From Diphasiastrum complanatum (lineage: Eukaryota > Streptophyta > Lycopodiopsida > Lycopodiales > Lycopodiaceae), in the NCBI GenBank assembly GCA_029204225.1, contig CM055102.1:1388854-1452853 (forward strand): a DNA stretch of 64,000 nt. Direction: 5' to 3'. A program made the position numbers and the translations under genes. The notes below the pieces were generated by a model. The model saw only the letters and a program-made list of their open reading frames with translations, did not search any database and had not been told where the DNA came from. Positions 28,706 to 39,921 of the stretch are shown here, piece by piece (the first letter of the stretch is position 1; every line of letters begins with the position of its first letter).

Positions 28706-28765
28706 CATCTAGCTCTATCAGAGCCCAAAAAGCTTTATCAGAACTACGGTTGATTCTTCCAGGCT

Positions 28766-29677
28766 ATGACATCCACTAGCAACATTCAGTCAAAGTTCTG
28801 GATGATCTTGGACTCTTCAAAATCAAACTTCATAGCATGGAAAGTGAAGATTTCTCCCATACTGAAAGGAGAAAGTCTATGGCCCTGGGTTGACGGCACA
28901 GAGGAAATGCCCACAACTACTGGCAAGGAGCTACGAGAATGGAGAGAAAGAAATGAAAAGACAATAGTCGTCCTATTTTCCTCCATCAAAGATATCTTGA
29001 CACTTGATCTAGCCACACTCTCCAATGCAAGAGAAATATGGGACACCTTGCTGACCAAATTTCAAATGAAATCACGAAGACAAATTATGGTTCTTGAAAA
29101 TCAGCTGACCAATCTGAGATGGAATGGTAAAGACCTCACCTCCTTCATCAGAAGAATGAAGGACTTGTTCCTTTCCTTACACAATTAGAATGCAGTCTCA
29201 CCAGAGAAGCAGCTCACATACCTACTGCGAGCTCTACAAAGATCGTTTCAGATGACCCAAACATTGCTTGCCAAAGATACACAGATGACCCTTGAGAAGG
29301 CTATAGTCGAAAACAGAGAAGAGGTGGAAGCCCGTGACATGTTCATGATGAGCCAATTCTGTATGAATTCAGGCTCAACTCATTGGAAGATTGTGAAAAG
29401 AATTTTGCAATACCATCAATTAATGAAAGATTTTAGATTGTGTTATTCTTGTGATGCAGGGTTCCAGATGCTTTCCTACAATGATGCTAGCTGGGCATCT
29501 CTCAAGGATGACTGCAAAAGTGTCTCAGGAGGATGCACCATCACGTCAGGAGCAGCAACTCTCTGGGTCAGCAAGAAGCAGACCATTGTGGCTCAGTCAT
29601 CTTACGAAGCAGAGTACATAGCAGCAACAAAGATGGCCAATGAAATCATTGTTGGGGGTATTTCATATTGTACATAA
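28766..29677 (+). pseudogene. Family E Gag fused in frame to RNase H, copy 1
   Basis: ATG start. Gag N-terminus SNFIAWKVKISPILKGESLW, then ATLSNAREIWDTL and NGKDLTSFIRRMKDLF. A TAG at 29186-29188 interrupts, and the same frame continues YLLRALQRSFQM and LAKDTQMTLEKAI. It joins near 29340 to RNase H: NSGSTHWKIVKRILQYHQL, CYSCDAGFQMLSYNDASWAS, SKKQTIVAQSSYEAEYIAA. Zinc knuckle, protease, integrase and RT are gone, yet the frame is kept across the deletion. Confidence 0.85.
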
Positions 29678-29738
29678 ATAACTAGCTCTATCAGAGCCCA
29701 AAAAGCTTTATCAGAACTACGGCTGATTCTTTCAGGCT

Positions 29739-30650
29739 ATGACATCCACTAGCAACATTCAGTCAAAGTTCTGGATGATCTTGGACTCTTCAAAATCAAA
29801 CTTCATAGCATGGAAAGTGAAGATTTCTCCCATACTGAAAGGAGAAAGTCTATGGCCCTGGGTTGACGGCACAGAGGAAATGCCCACAACTACTGGCAAG
29901 GAGCTACGAGAATGGAGAGAAAGAAATGAAAAGACAATAGTCGTCCTATTTTCCTCCATCAAAGATATCTTGACACTTGATCTAGCCACACTCTCCAATG
30001 CAAGAGAAATATGGGACACCTTGCTGACCAAATTTCAAATGAAATCACGAAGACAAATTATGGTTCTTGAAAATCAGCTGACCAATCTGAGATGGAATGG
30101 TAAAGACCTCACCTCCTTCATCAGAAGAATGAAGGACTTGTTCCTTTCCTTACACAATTAGAATGCAGTCTCACCAGAGAAGCAGCTCACATACCTACTA
30201 CGAGCTCTACCAAGATCGTTTCAGATGACCCAAACATTGCTTGCCAAAGATACACAGATGACCCTTGAGAAGGCTATAATCGAAATCAGAGAAGAGGTGG
30301 AAGCCCGTGACGTGTTCAGGATGAGCCAATTCTGTATGAATCCAGGCTCAACTCATTGGAAGATTGTGAAAAGAATTTTGCAATACCATCAATTAATGAA
30401 AGATTTTAGATTGTGTTATTCTTGTGATGCAGGGTTCCAGATGCTTTCCTACAATGATGCTAGCTGGGCATCTCTCAAGGATGACTGCAAAAGTGTCTCA
30501 GGAGGATGCACCATCACGTCAGGAGCAGCAACTCTCTGGGTCAGCAAGAAGCAGACCATTGTGGCTCAGTCATCTTACGAAGCAGAGTACATAGCAGCAA
30601 CAAAGATGGCCAATGAAATCATTGTTGGGGGTATTTCATATTGTACATAA
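29739..30650 (+). pseudogene. Family E Gag-RNase H fusion, copy 2
   Basis: Second copy of the previous unit, with the same TAG after the HN codons and the same gag/RNase H junction (DVFRMSQFCMNPGSTHWK). The shared stop shows it predates the duplication. RNase H keeps the Asp of YNDASWA and the Glu of SSYEAEY, but the C-terminal part ends abruptly at VGGISYCT. No LTR follows, so the 3' end of the original element is missing. Confidence 0.85.
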
Positions 30651-30654
30651 ATAA

Positions 30655-30812
30655 TATCGGCCAATAAAATGTGTTGTGAGGCGAGAGAACTTTGACACTA
30701 CAGTGGCGCCGTTGCCAGAGATAGGTTTTCTAACTAGTATAGCTGCATTTTAGCTATTTCTTGCTTTTTGGAGTAGTTTTAGGTAGATTTTTGGGTGTTT
30801 AGAGTTAGTTTT
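30655..30812 (+). mobile_element. Gypsy scrap: LTR end, Asp-tRNA primer site and leader
   Basis: TGGCGCCGTTGCCAGAGA at 30704-30721 follows TTGACACTACAG, similar to the LTR end of element G. The next 90 bp (AGTTTTAGGTA, TTTTTGGGTGTTTAGAG) match the G leader at 24775-24840 in opposite orientation. It stops at about 30812, where family D-flank sequence begins. Confidence 0.75.
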
Positions 30813-31569
30813 GGCCAAATGAGCCACCATATATACACAAGAGCTGATGCTTACTCAACTGATTTGGCACGTGTGAGAGTGCCTACTCATCAAAGGATCC
30901 ACCAATAATCATCCATATGGCACATGGACCAATCTTCCTAACTTATAGCCACCTCCATTGATTACAGACAGTTTTTCTAATTTATAGGGACTTGCACAAA
31001 TATCTACTACAAGTTGGATCTCAACTACTACTAATGTTTTCACACATGTGAGCAGTCCTTGGCACGTGTGAGATCACTCCTATCCATGTGAAATAACTTT
31101 TCCTACCAATAAAATTATCCCAAGTGGCATATAGCTAGAAAACTAGATTTTGGCCATTTTAGCCATTAGATCTCAAATGAAATGGTATGTACAACCTATA
31201 TGACTTATCTAAATGATAAATGCATTTATTTCACACGTGGGAACAGGCTCCACACATGTCTTATGATGATATGTACTACTCATAATGGTATTCACAGGAT
31301 ATGATCAAGTTAGCTTTTGCCAATTTTAACAAATAGAACGTCCATAAACTACATGAAAGTGAAGGTACAATATTGGGCTCTTGTCTCACAAAGAAAAGGT
31401 GCATCTGATGTTGAGGTATATAGTGATTGTTGGAAGAAGTACTGGCGCTGCAACAAAAGAGATCCTAAGTGATGGGAGTATTTGAACACAATTGTTTGGA
31501 GTTGGACAACGAAAGGATTCTTAGGATGTAGAAATGTAGCTATCAAAATACCAAAAAGTGTGTGCTTAA
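30813..31569 (-). repeat. LTR-like flank, inverted copy of 56947-57715
   Basis: Highly similar to 57715-56947 in reverse orientation. It contains several CACACATGTG / GGCACGTGTGAG words. In the other copy it leads into a primer site at 58029, so it is probably the outer part of another LTR family. No ORF. Confidence 0.7.
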
Positions 31570-32244
31570 TGTGAAAATTTGCCTACATTGACAAATCTAG
31601 CCATGTAGAATATTGTACATTTTTTCAATATTGTTTGTTGGTTACTTGAATGGCCAAAGTGCCACTTGTACATACACATCTAAAGTAGGTTACAACGAGT
31701 CAAGAGGAGTAGCTGTGTTTATTTGGCAGTGATTCCTACTTTGTAGGATCTAGACCATGATTTATGATGAGATTTGTACCTACCATGCACCTACCAAGCA
31801 TGACTCTTGGATCTAGGCTAGGTTTTTCACATGAGGGCAAGAAAGTGGAGTCTACTTCCTTATTACATGCTGGATTTTCACCTAACTTTGCAAAGGAAGT
31901 GTGTTTTACTATGTATTCCCATTCTCCATAGTGAGAAGATAGAAACTTTTTGGAGCCTCAAGGAGAAACTCGAGTTTCCTCTCATTGTATGGCGATTACT
32001 CTTGATTTCAAATGAAACCCATATTTGGCACTTTGTAAACACTGTCTACAGGCCGTACTACAGACTTATTTCCATACGTGTGGAGTTGGATTATACTATT
32101 TGATCAATGCTTTGATTGTCTCTACTTGTTTCCTATCAAGCTGCTAAACTAGATCTTGTATTCTGATGACTAGTATCTGATAGATTGTTTAACAAGCATA
32201 CAATCACCTTGTGGATCATTCAAAGATCCATTTATGGTCCTTAG
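31570..32244 (+). repeat. Family D LTR, lacking its last bases
   Basis: It starts TGTGAAAATTTGCC and matches the LTR at 56256-56946 (opposite strand) up to GGTCCTTAG, then is cut by the A3 LTR. There is no internal region after it on this strand. Confidence 0.85.
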
Positions 32245-32899
32245 TGTGAAAAATACAGATCCTAAGTGGATCTAAACTCCAAGATCATTGGCTTGAATGC
32301 TTGCACTCCAAACTACATAAGCTAGGAATTGGCAACACATTCTATGCTACCTAGAATGCAAAGAACTTGATCAAAAAGCATTTATCACAAATGGAAACTT
32401 CCATAAACATCAAGTGCGGCCCAAAATAGCATTATACAGTCCATAATACATCAGCCTATCACTTTTGGAAAGCACCTAAGATCATACACAATAGCTTGAA
32501 GACAATACACACAACAATGCTCTCAATGGAGGAAGAAACAATGACAATGATCTATTGATCTCAATGAAGCATACAAAAGGTTTCTCCAACCTGTTCTCCA
32601 CGACTTCCCTACTATTTATGGATGAGGAAGATGACTCTCTCTCCTCTCTCTAGAAGGTACTTGACCCTAGATATTCCCTATATAGGAAAAATAGCTAAAA
32701 ATGGCTTATATGACCAAAATACATCAAAATGGTCTCATTTTGAAGGGTATGAAGTTTGACACTTCATCATACTGAAAAAATACAGTAAATAAAAACATTG
32801 TGGCCTGTTTCACACGTGTGAAACTCCAGAACCAAAACTATTTACAATTTTAGCCAATTTAGGTCTCAAACTAGCTAGGAAATGTTGACAATTTTCACA
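32245..32899 (-). repeat. A3 3' LTR (655 bp)
   Basis: Nearly identical to the A1 LTRs. The palindrome TTCACACGTGTGAA is intact here (32809-32822), whereas A1 has TTGCACGTGTGAA. The purine tract lies at 32900-32913. Confidence 0.93.
32809..32822. promoter_or_regulatory. CACACGTGTG palindrome in A3 LTR
   Basis: TTCACACGTGTGAA, a perfect palindrome with G-box core. Confidence 0.5.
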
Positions 32900-35800
32900 C
32901 TCCCTCTTCAACATTGGATGCTAGTTTCAACATAGTCTTTGAGCACATTCCAAGATTAGATCTATGCATTAAATATAGGTCCTTTCCCAATGGTTTGGTG
33001 AAGATATCAGCCACACACTCCTTTGAAGAGACATGTTGAAGCTCCACCTCTTTGGCAATGACTTGATCTCTCACAAAATGGTGAGCAATCTCAATGTGCT
33101 TGCTCCTTGCATGAAAAACAGGATTGCTTGCCAAGCTTTGGGCTGAAAGGTTATCACAAAGTATGATTGGAGTCTTCTCTGGTTCCAGCAAGTGAAGATC
33201 CAATAACATCCTCTTGATCCAAAGAATCTCCTTGGTGCATGTTGTTAATGCCTTGTACTCGGCTTCGGTGGAAGATAGAGAGATAGTTGGTTGCTTCTTT
33301 GATAGCCATGAGACCACTCCATCTCCAAGATAGATTGCAAAGGCACTTGTTTACTTCCTATCCATTTGATCACCTGCAAAATCTGAATCTGAAAATCCAC
33401 AAAGGTTAGGTGTAGTACCTCCATACAAGATGCCAAAATCTCTAGATCCCGAGATGTATCTAAGTACTCTCTTTCCTAGCTTCCAATGAGCCTCACTAGG
33501 ATCTTGCATAAATTGACTTAGTTTACCAACCACAAAGCTTAGATCAGGTCTTGTGATGGTTAACCATATAAGAGATCCTATTAGCTTTCTATAGAGAGTA
33601 ATGTCCTTGAAGGATCTTTCATTACTTCTTGTAGTTAGCTTTACATTTGATTCCATAGGAGTAGAAACAACTTTACAATCTTCCATATGAAACCTTTTTA
33701 GAATAGAGTTAACATACTTTTCTTGACATATGAATGTAGATTTAGAAGTTCTAATAATCTCTATTCCTAAGATATAATGAAGTTTACCAAGATCTTGAAT
33801 TTCAAACTCTCTTTTGAGTGCCATCTTGATTTCATCTATATCTAGATTGTTACCACCACTTAAGATAATGTCATCAACATAGATCAAAAGTAAAGTGATA
33901 TCATTTTCATTCAATCTAAAGTAGAGAGAATGATCATACTCACTCATAACAAAGTTTTGAGAAAGTAAGAAGGAATTGAGCTTAGCATACCAACTCCTTG
34001 GTGCTTGCTTTAGCCCATACAAACTCTTTTGGAGATAGCACACATGATTAGGCTCATCATGTGAAACATAGCCCTCGGGTTGCTCCATGTAAATATCTTC
34101 TTCAAGATCACCATTCAAGAAGGCATTAGTAACATCCATTTGCCACATATCCCAATCATAAAGAGTTGCAAGAGAGATTAGGACTCGAATAGTTACCATC
34201 TTTGCCACGGGTGCAAAGGTCTCATCATAGTCAATACCATATTCTTGAGCATACCCCTTTGCCACCAACCTTGCCTTGTACTTGTTGATTGATCCATCTT
34301 GATTTGTCTTGATCTTGAAGATCCACTTACAACCAATTGCCTTCTTGTCCTTTGGAAGCTTTACCAACCTCCATGTGTTGCTTTTGATGAGTGCTTGATG
34401 CTCATGATCCATGGCTTGGATCCATTCCTTCTTTTGAATTGCTTCACCTACACAAGTTGGTTCATCAAAAGAGGTAAGAAAAGCAAAGTTAGAGTTGTCC
34501 ACCACTTGCTTTCCTTTTTCATCATAGGTTAGCCTTGATGGCTTAGCCCTTTGCCTTTGAGTCTTCCTTGAAGTTTGCTTTGGAGTGGCATCTCCATCTT
34601 CATCCAAGACATCTTGCACATCATGATGATTAGTAGGCACATCAACATCAACACCAACAACATTGGAAACATTCTCTTCATGAAAGATGACATCCCTACT
34701 TATGACAACTTTCTTTGTAGAAGGAATGTACACTTTGTAAGCCTTGCTTACTTCACTATAGCCAACAAACACACCCTTCTTTGATGAAGGATCTTCTTTA
34801 GTTCTATCATCAAGTGTGATATTGACAAAACATGTACATCCAAAGATCCTACAATGCTTGACACTCGGCCTTCTACCATAAAGAACCTCATGAGGAGTTT
34901 TACCATCCAAGGAAGCACTTGTCCATCTATTACATAGATAGTTAGCACATGCTAAAGCTTCCCCCCAAAAAGACTTAGCAAGATTAGCATGTAGTCTCAT
35001 TGCCTTGGCACATTCACAAAGGGTTCTATTCTTCCTCTCGGCCACTCCATTCTGTTGTGGAGTCCTAGGACTAGACATCTCCCTCTTAATCCCATGTGCT
35101 ATACAAAAGTCTTTGAACCTATTTGAGGTGTATTCCCCTCCATTATCAGATCTTAAGCATTTGATCTTTGTATTGAATTGGTTTTCCATTTCATTCTTGA
35201 ACTTGACAAATGCAGCAAACACTTCATCCTTACTTTTAAGAAGATAGATCCAAGTATACCTACTAAAGTCATCAATGAAAGTTGCATACATCTTTGCCCC
35301 ACCATTGCTAGTTGTACTAGAAGAATGAATATCAGAATGCACAAGTTGAAAAGCTTCTTTAGATCTAGAAGTAGATCTAGAATAAGCAAGTCTATGAGAT
35401 TTGGACAAGGCACAATGTTCACAAACACTATTGTTTGCAACAAGACTTTTAGGGAGACCAAGAACAAGCTCTTTCTTTGCCATTACCTCCAAAGATTTGA
35501 AGTTGGGATGGCCCAACCTCTTGTGCCAAACTTCTTGGTTTGTCAATTGCTCCCTAGCCATACATCCTTCATGATTAGAGATCACACATGCATCAAGCTT
35601 GAAAAGTTTACCATGCCTCCTACCTTGAGCAATCAAGGATCCACATTTACTTATCAAACATGCATCTCCAATGAACTCCACATCAAGTCCTTTGTCAATC
35701 ATTTGACTTACACTAAGCAAATTCTTAGTGATTGAAGGAATGTACAAAACATTTTCAAGATTTGCTTTCCTATTTGTTGAAAGGGAAATAGGAATAGTGC

Positions 35801-36592
35801 CTATGCCTTTGATGTCACATTGACCATCATTTGCAATGTAGATGATGTTACCTTCTCCCTCATAAGACAATAAGGATGTAAAGTATTCCTTATGTCTTGT
35901 CATGTGAGATGAGGCTCCACTATCAATCCACCAAGGATCATTATCATCTATGTTGGCTAACAAACTTGAAGTCATAACAAGTGATTCACATGTGTTATGT
36001 TCTTCCTCATCTATTGTAAGATTTCCTTGCCTCTCTCCTTGCTCTCTTTTCTTCTTATAACATTCATTTGCAAAATGACCTTTTATCCCACAATAAAAGC
36101 ACTTGAACTTTGACTTATTGTTCTTAGTAGAAGAGGAAGAGAAAGAGTGATCATCATGATCAAAGTTACCACCTTTGGACCATTTCCCTTTGCCTTTACC
36201 TTTGCCCTTGAATTTGCCTTTTGTGAAGAAAGCCTCTTCACCTCCACCTTGCAAGGATGCACCATCAAGCTTTGATTGCAACCTATGTTCTTCAGCCAAT
36301 AAGATTTCTTGCAAGTCAACCACACTTGGCAAGACTCTTTGAATGGCAAAACTTTGCACAAGGTTAGCATGTTCATTTAGCAAACCATTCAACATAACTT
36401 GGACTATTTCACCATCTTTTATGTTCTCATCAATGCATGCTAAATCATCACTTAGGGACTTAACTCTCAAGATAAATGCATGAGCACTTTCACCCTCTCT
36501 TTGCCTACTAGAAAATATTTGTCTCCTTAGGGTCAATACCCTAGATGTGGACTTTGATTCAAAGAGCTTCTTTAAGGCATTCCATGCCTCAT
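32897..36592 (-). CDS. gag-pol: Copia Gag-Pol polyprotein of A3 (one TAA in RNase H)
   Basis: About 1,230 codons in one frame. Zinc knuckle CFYCGIKGHFANEC (36061-36102), protease DSGASSHM (35901-35924), Gag-pre-integrase WHKRLGHPNF, integrase DDE blocks TFIDDFSRYTW, LRSDNGGEYTSNRF and QQNGVAERKNR, RT with MDVTNAFLNGDLEED, LYGLKQAPRSWY and LIYVDDIILSGG (YVDD 33870-33881), then RNase H FSDSDFAGDQMDRK. A TAA follows that Lys; the same frame continues TSAFAIYLGDG and SSTEAEYKAL to VEEGV. Every catalytic residue I can check is present. The N-terminal 90 Gag residues are missing through truncation at 36592. The product normally forms a particle and copies and integrates the element. Confidence 0.92.
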
Positions 36593-37088
36593 TAGAAAGC
36601 TAGAAATATGTAGAATCTGATGCAATTTGAATCATACAGTTGGATAAGCCAATAAAAAGTTATAAGCTTTTGAAGAGTCGTAGGTAGGGCGCCTAGACCT
36701 GTGGCCAATAATGTGTACATGTCATTTATTGCTTGAATGATCACAAAAATCATCCAGAAGCTGTACAATCTCATCTATATGTGATTTAGACAAATTTATA
36801 GGTTCTAGGCAAATTGTTTCAAACAAATAGATTCTATTTGAGTCAATTTGACAATTTTTGGAATATTTCACATGTGTGAAATTCAGAGAACCATAACTTT
36901 TGCCATACTTCATCTCTTTTGATGATTCAAATCTTGTTTTAGAGAGATTGTCAAGCTAGTGAGATCTATCTCACAGTTTTTTGCTAAGTCTTACATAGGA
37001 TTTGGTTTTGTACCCTTGATTGGTTCCTATAGTGAGAAGATAAGAAGCAATTCTTTCATCCATATTTTTTTATTTCCATCATTCTTTA
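36593..37088. other. Spacer or leader before family C gag
   Basis: No primer site and no ORF of note. It contains a TTCACATGTGTGAA palindrome variant at 36867-36880, next to GAATATTTCACATG, suggesting a diverged LTR piece. The last 130 bp resemble a copia leader by position only. Confidence 0.4.
36867..36880. promoter_or_regulatory. CACATGTGTG variant of the LTR palindrome
   Basis: TTCACATGTGTGAA, one base from the perfect palindrome found in the A and B LTRs. Confidence 0.35.
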
Positions 37089-37660
37089 TGACTTCAATGG
37101 GTGTCTTTCTATTAGAAGCAAGTGAAAGATTGTCAACCTCCAATTACTCAATTTGGAAGGTTAGAATGGAATCTGCCTTAATACTACAAGATGTGATGGA
37201 TATTGTACTTGGCATTGAAGAAGAACCACAAATTCCTCAAGAAATTCCAAAGTACAAAAAGAGAGCCAAGATGGCTCTACATTGTATTAAGATGAATGTC
37301 TCAAATGACATCTTAAGAGAAATTGTTGCTTGTACTAATGCCAAAGATGCTTGGGATACCCTCAAGTCTATCTATGAGGCAAAAGATACTTCTAGACTTC
37401 TAACACTAAGAAACCAAATTTTTCAAAGTGTACAGAGAAGTGATGAATGTGCTTCAGCTTATGTAATGAGAGCTAAAGACCTCCATAGAGAATTGTCATG
37501 CATAGGAGACTCCATCAACCAAAATGAAGTTGTTCAAGTCATACTTAATGGGTTAAAGGAGGAATGTGATAACCTTGTTCAGAGTTATGCCATTAAGGAG
37601 GATCTACCAAGTTTGGAAGCACTCCAAAGTGTGCTCATTTCTGAAGAATCAAGACAATAG
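37089..37660 (+). pseudogene. gag: Copia gag, family C
   Basis: It opens at ATG with MTSMGVFLLEASERLSTSNY and IWKVRMESALILQDVMDIV. It continues CIKMNVSNDILREI, AKDAWDTLKSIYEAKDTSRL, LRNQIFQ, QVILNGL and SYAIKEDLPSLEALQSVLIS. A TAG (EESRQ, stop) falls where the sister copy at 42957-42436 has Lys. This gives about 190 residues of Gag core before the zinc knuckle. It belongs to the same branch as D gag (55639-54621), about 60 percent similar by eye. Confidence 0.88.
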
Positions 37661-38385
37661 TATAAACTCTTGAAAATGGAAAGACTATCTCTCAACATTG
37701 ATGGTAAAGCTCTCTTTACCAAAGACAAGCACAAGACAAGAAGTAAGAATCAACACTAATTCTCTTCAAGCAAGAACAATCTTCTTTCCAAGGAGAAAGG
37801 AGAAGAGGATGAGTCCTCTCAAGCTTCCACATCCAAGAAGAAGAAGAAAAACATCAAGTGTTTCTTTTGTGGCAAGAAGGGGCATTATGCCACCAATTGC
37901 TTCAAGAAGAGGACTCAATTCAAGCAAGCCAACATTCTAAGGAAGAGAAGGAAGATGCTCATGCAAGTGATGGAGAGGAATCTCTTATGGTCTCTAGTTT
38001 TCTTTCATCACCTTTCAAGAAGGATGGTTCGTGGTATATTGATAATGGAGCTTCCTCACATATGTGTAGCTCCTAGTATTCTTTTTCATACATGTCACCT
38101 TATGAAGGAGCCAAGAAGTCCATCTACACAGCAAATGATCATGAGTGTGATATTGAAGGCATAGGGACCATTCCCTTAAAGCTTTCTTCATCAAAAGCTC
38201 TTTCTCTTACTAATGTACTTTTTGTTCCCAAGTTAACAAAAAATCTTATTAGTGCTGGGCAATTGTTTGATAGTGGACTAGATGTGAATTTCAATGTTGA
38301 TACATGTACAATCAAGAAGCATGATGAGATCCTTGCATTTGGGTCTAGATATGGTGGAATCTAAAAGCTTGATCCCAAAGAGTAT
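37661..38385 (+). pseudogene. Family C zinc knuckle, protease and Gag-pre-integrase, frameshifted
   Basis: CFFCGKKGHYATNCFKK near 37858-37908. The protease signature reads WYIDNGASSHM (about 38033-38067), with Asn in place of the usual Ser after the catalytic Asp. Then GIGTIPLKLSSSKAL, LTNVLFVPKLTKNLIS and LFDSGLDVNFN follow. TAG near 38074 and TAA near 38362, plus frame shifts, break it. Confidence 0.85.
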
Positions 38386-39432
38386 GCTAACTCTTGTGAT
38401 AGTGCTTTTGCTACTCATATGTCTTTGGAGGAACTATGGCATAGAAGGTTGGGACATCCTAACTATAATTCTATGGTGTCCATGGTCAAGAAAGCCAAAG
38501 CTATTGGCTTGCCTATTCTTATCTCCAAGAATTTCAAGCCATGTGAGGCTTGTGCCATATTCAAGTCTCATAAGAAGCCTTTTTCAAAGTCATCTATCAA
38601 GACTACACATCCATTGGAGCTCATACACTCGGATGTGCACTTCTCATCTTCAAAGAGCAAGGGTGGTGCTACTTCCTTTGTAACTTTCATTGATGATTTC
38701 ACTAGATTTACTTGGGTATATCTTCTAGCTTCAAAATCTATGGTGTTTGACTATTTCCTAAAGTTCAAAGCTCTAGTTGAAAAGCAATTTTCTTACAAAA
38801 TCAAGATTCTTAGAAGTGATGGAGGTGGTGAGTACACTTCCAATAAATTTCATGATTATTGTGAGCTTGAAGGCATTAAAAGGGAGTTTTCTTGTGCATA
38901 AACACCATCTCAAAATGGGATGGCTGAAAGAAAGAATAGAACATTGTGTGAATGTGCCAAAACCATCAGAATTGAGGCATCTTTGCCAAAAGACTTTTGG
39001 GGTGAGGCTGTGAATTGTTCAAACTATCTTTGCAATAGACTCCCTCATGTTGCACTTGGAGGAAAGTCACCATATGAAGCATTCTATTTGAAGAAACCTA
39101 AGGTTGAACACCTTAGAGTATTTGAATGCATATGCTTTGTCCATATTCCCTTGGAAACGAGAAAGAAGGATGATCCTTGTGCAAGCAAAGGAGTAATGGT
39201 TGGATATTCATCCAACAAGAAAGCCTATCGAATCTACATTCTCTCTACCTCTAAAGTAATTGATAGTAGAGATGTAGTTTTTCATGAAGAAGAAAAGTCC
39301 AATCTTGGAGGGGCCGAGATCAAGCAACCTCAAAATCTATCACCTATTGTTATTGAAGACAATCAACATATGGAGGAGTCAAGATTTGAAGATGGAAGTC
39401 CTCGGATTTTCACTCCTAGAGAAGATCCATGA
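38386..39432 (+). pseudogene. Family C integrase
   Basis: Zinc region LWHRRLGHPNYNSM and CEACAIFKSH; DDE core HSDVHFSSS, TFIDDFTRFTWVYLLASK, LRSDGGGEYTSNKF, then a TAA at 38899-38901 and TPSQNGMAERKNRTLCECAK. C-terminal part: ASKGVMVGYSSNKKAYRIY and IDSRDVVFHEEEKS. The catalytic Asp, Asp and Glu are all present, so only the stop separates the halves. Integrase inserts the DNA copy with 5-bp duplications. Confidence 0.9.
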
Positions 39433-39779
39433 GGGAGAAATCCGAGCCCAAGAGGCTCACTTATGATGACAAAGGAAAACAAGTGGATCTTGAATCCACT
39501 TATGCTTATTTTGTTTCTCATGAGGAGCCCAAAGATGTTCAAGAAGCCCTCAATACCAAGGAGTGGTATGAGGCCATGAAGATTGAATATGATGCCTTGA
39601 TCACCAACCACACATGGGAGCTAGTGGATCCACCACCTTACATGCATATCATTGGATGCAAGTGGTGTTCAAGATCAAGTACAATCATGATGGCTCCATC
39701 AACAAGGCAAGATTATGTGCTAAAGGCTTTGCACAAATATATGGTCTTGACTATGAAAAAACCTTTGCTCCTCAAGCAG
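39429..39779 (+). pseudogene. Family C RT start, truncated
   Basis: [50 protein letters not shown], then in another frame [20 protein letters not shown] and [11 protein letters not shown]. Homology stops at 39779, so the RT palm and RNase H are absent. Confidence 0.85.
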
Positions 39780-39921
39780 GCTTAATTTTATTCAATATTT
39801 CATGCAATTCCCATGATTTATTTACGAAAGCTTGACCATCTTTTTCAATGCTTTTATCATGATAATGTATGTGGTTTTGGAAATATATAATATATATATA
39901 GCTCTAATGCTGTTTTTTGTT

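Larger units (their letters stand above)
28709..30654 (+). repeat. Tandem duplication of a gag-RNase H unit (2 x 973 bp)
   Basis: 28709-29681 and 29682-30654 are equal in length (973 bp) and nearly identical; I saw roughly a dozen substitutions (for example GTCGAAAAC/ATCGAAATC near 29309/30282). Both start CTAGCTCTATCAGAGCCC. The words TATCAGAGCC at the first primer site and at the unit start may have served as the recombination point. Confidence 0.92.
32245..36592 (-). mobile_element. Copia element A3, 5'-truncated, near-intact gag-pol
   Basis: On the minus strand: gag from about codon 90, protease, integrase, RT, RNase H, purine tract and 3' LTR (32245-32899). The 5' LTR, leader and first part of gag are missing; homology to A0 ends at 36592. 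pol is the best preserved copy of family A in the window, with one in-frame TAA at 33351-33353. A3, or a close relative, is a likely helper for A0 and A1. Confidence 0.9.
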
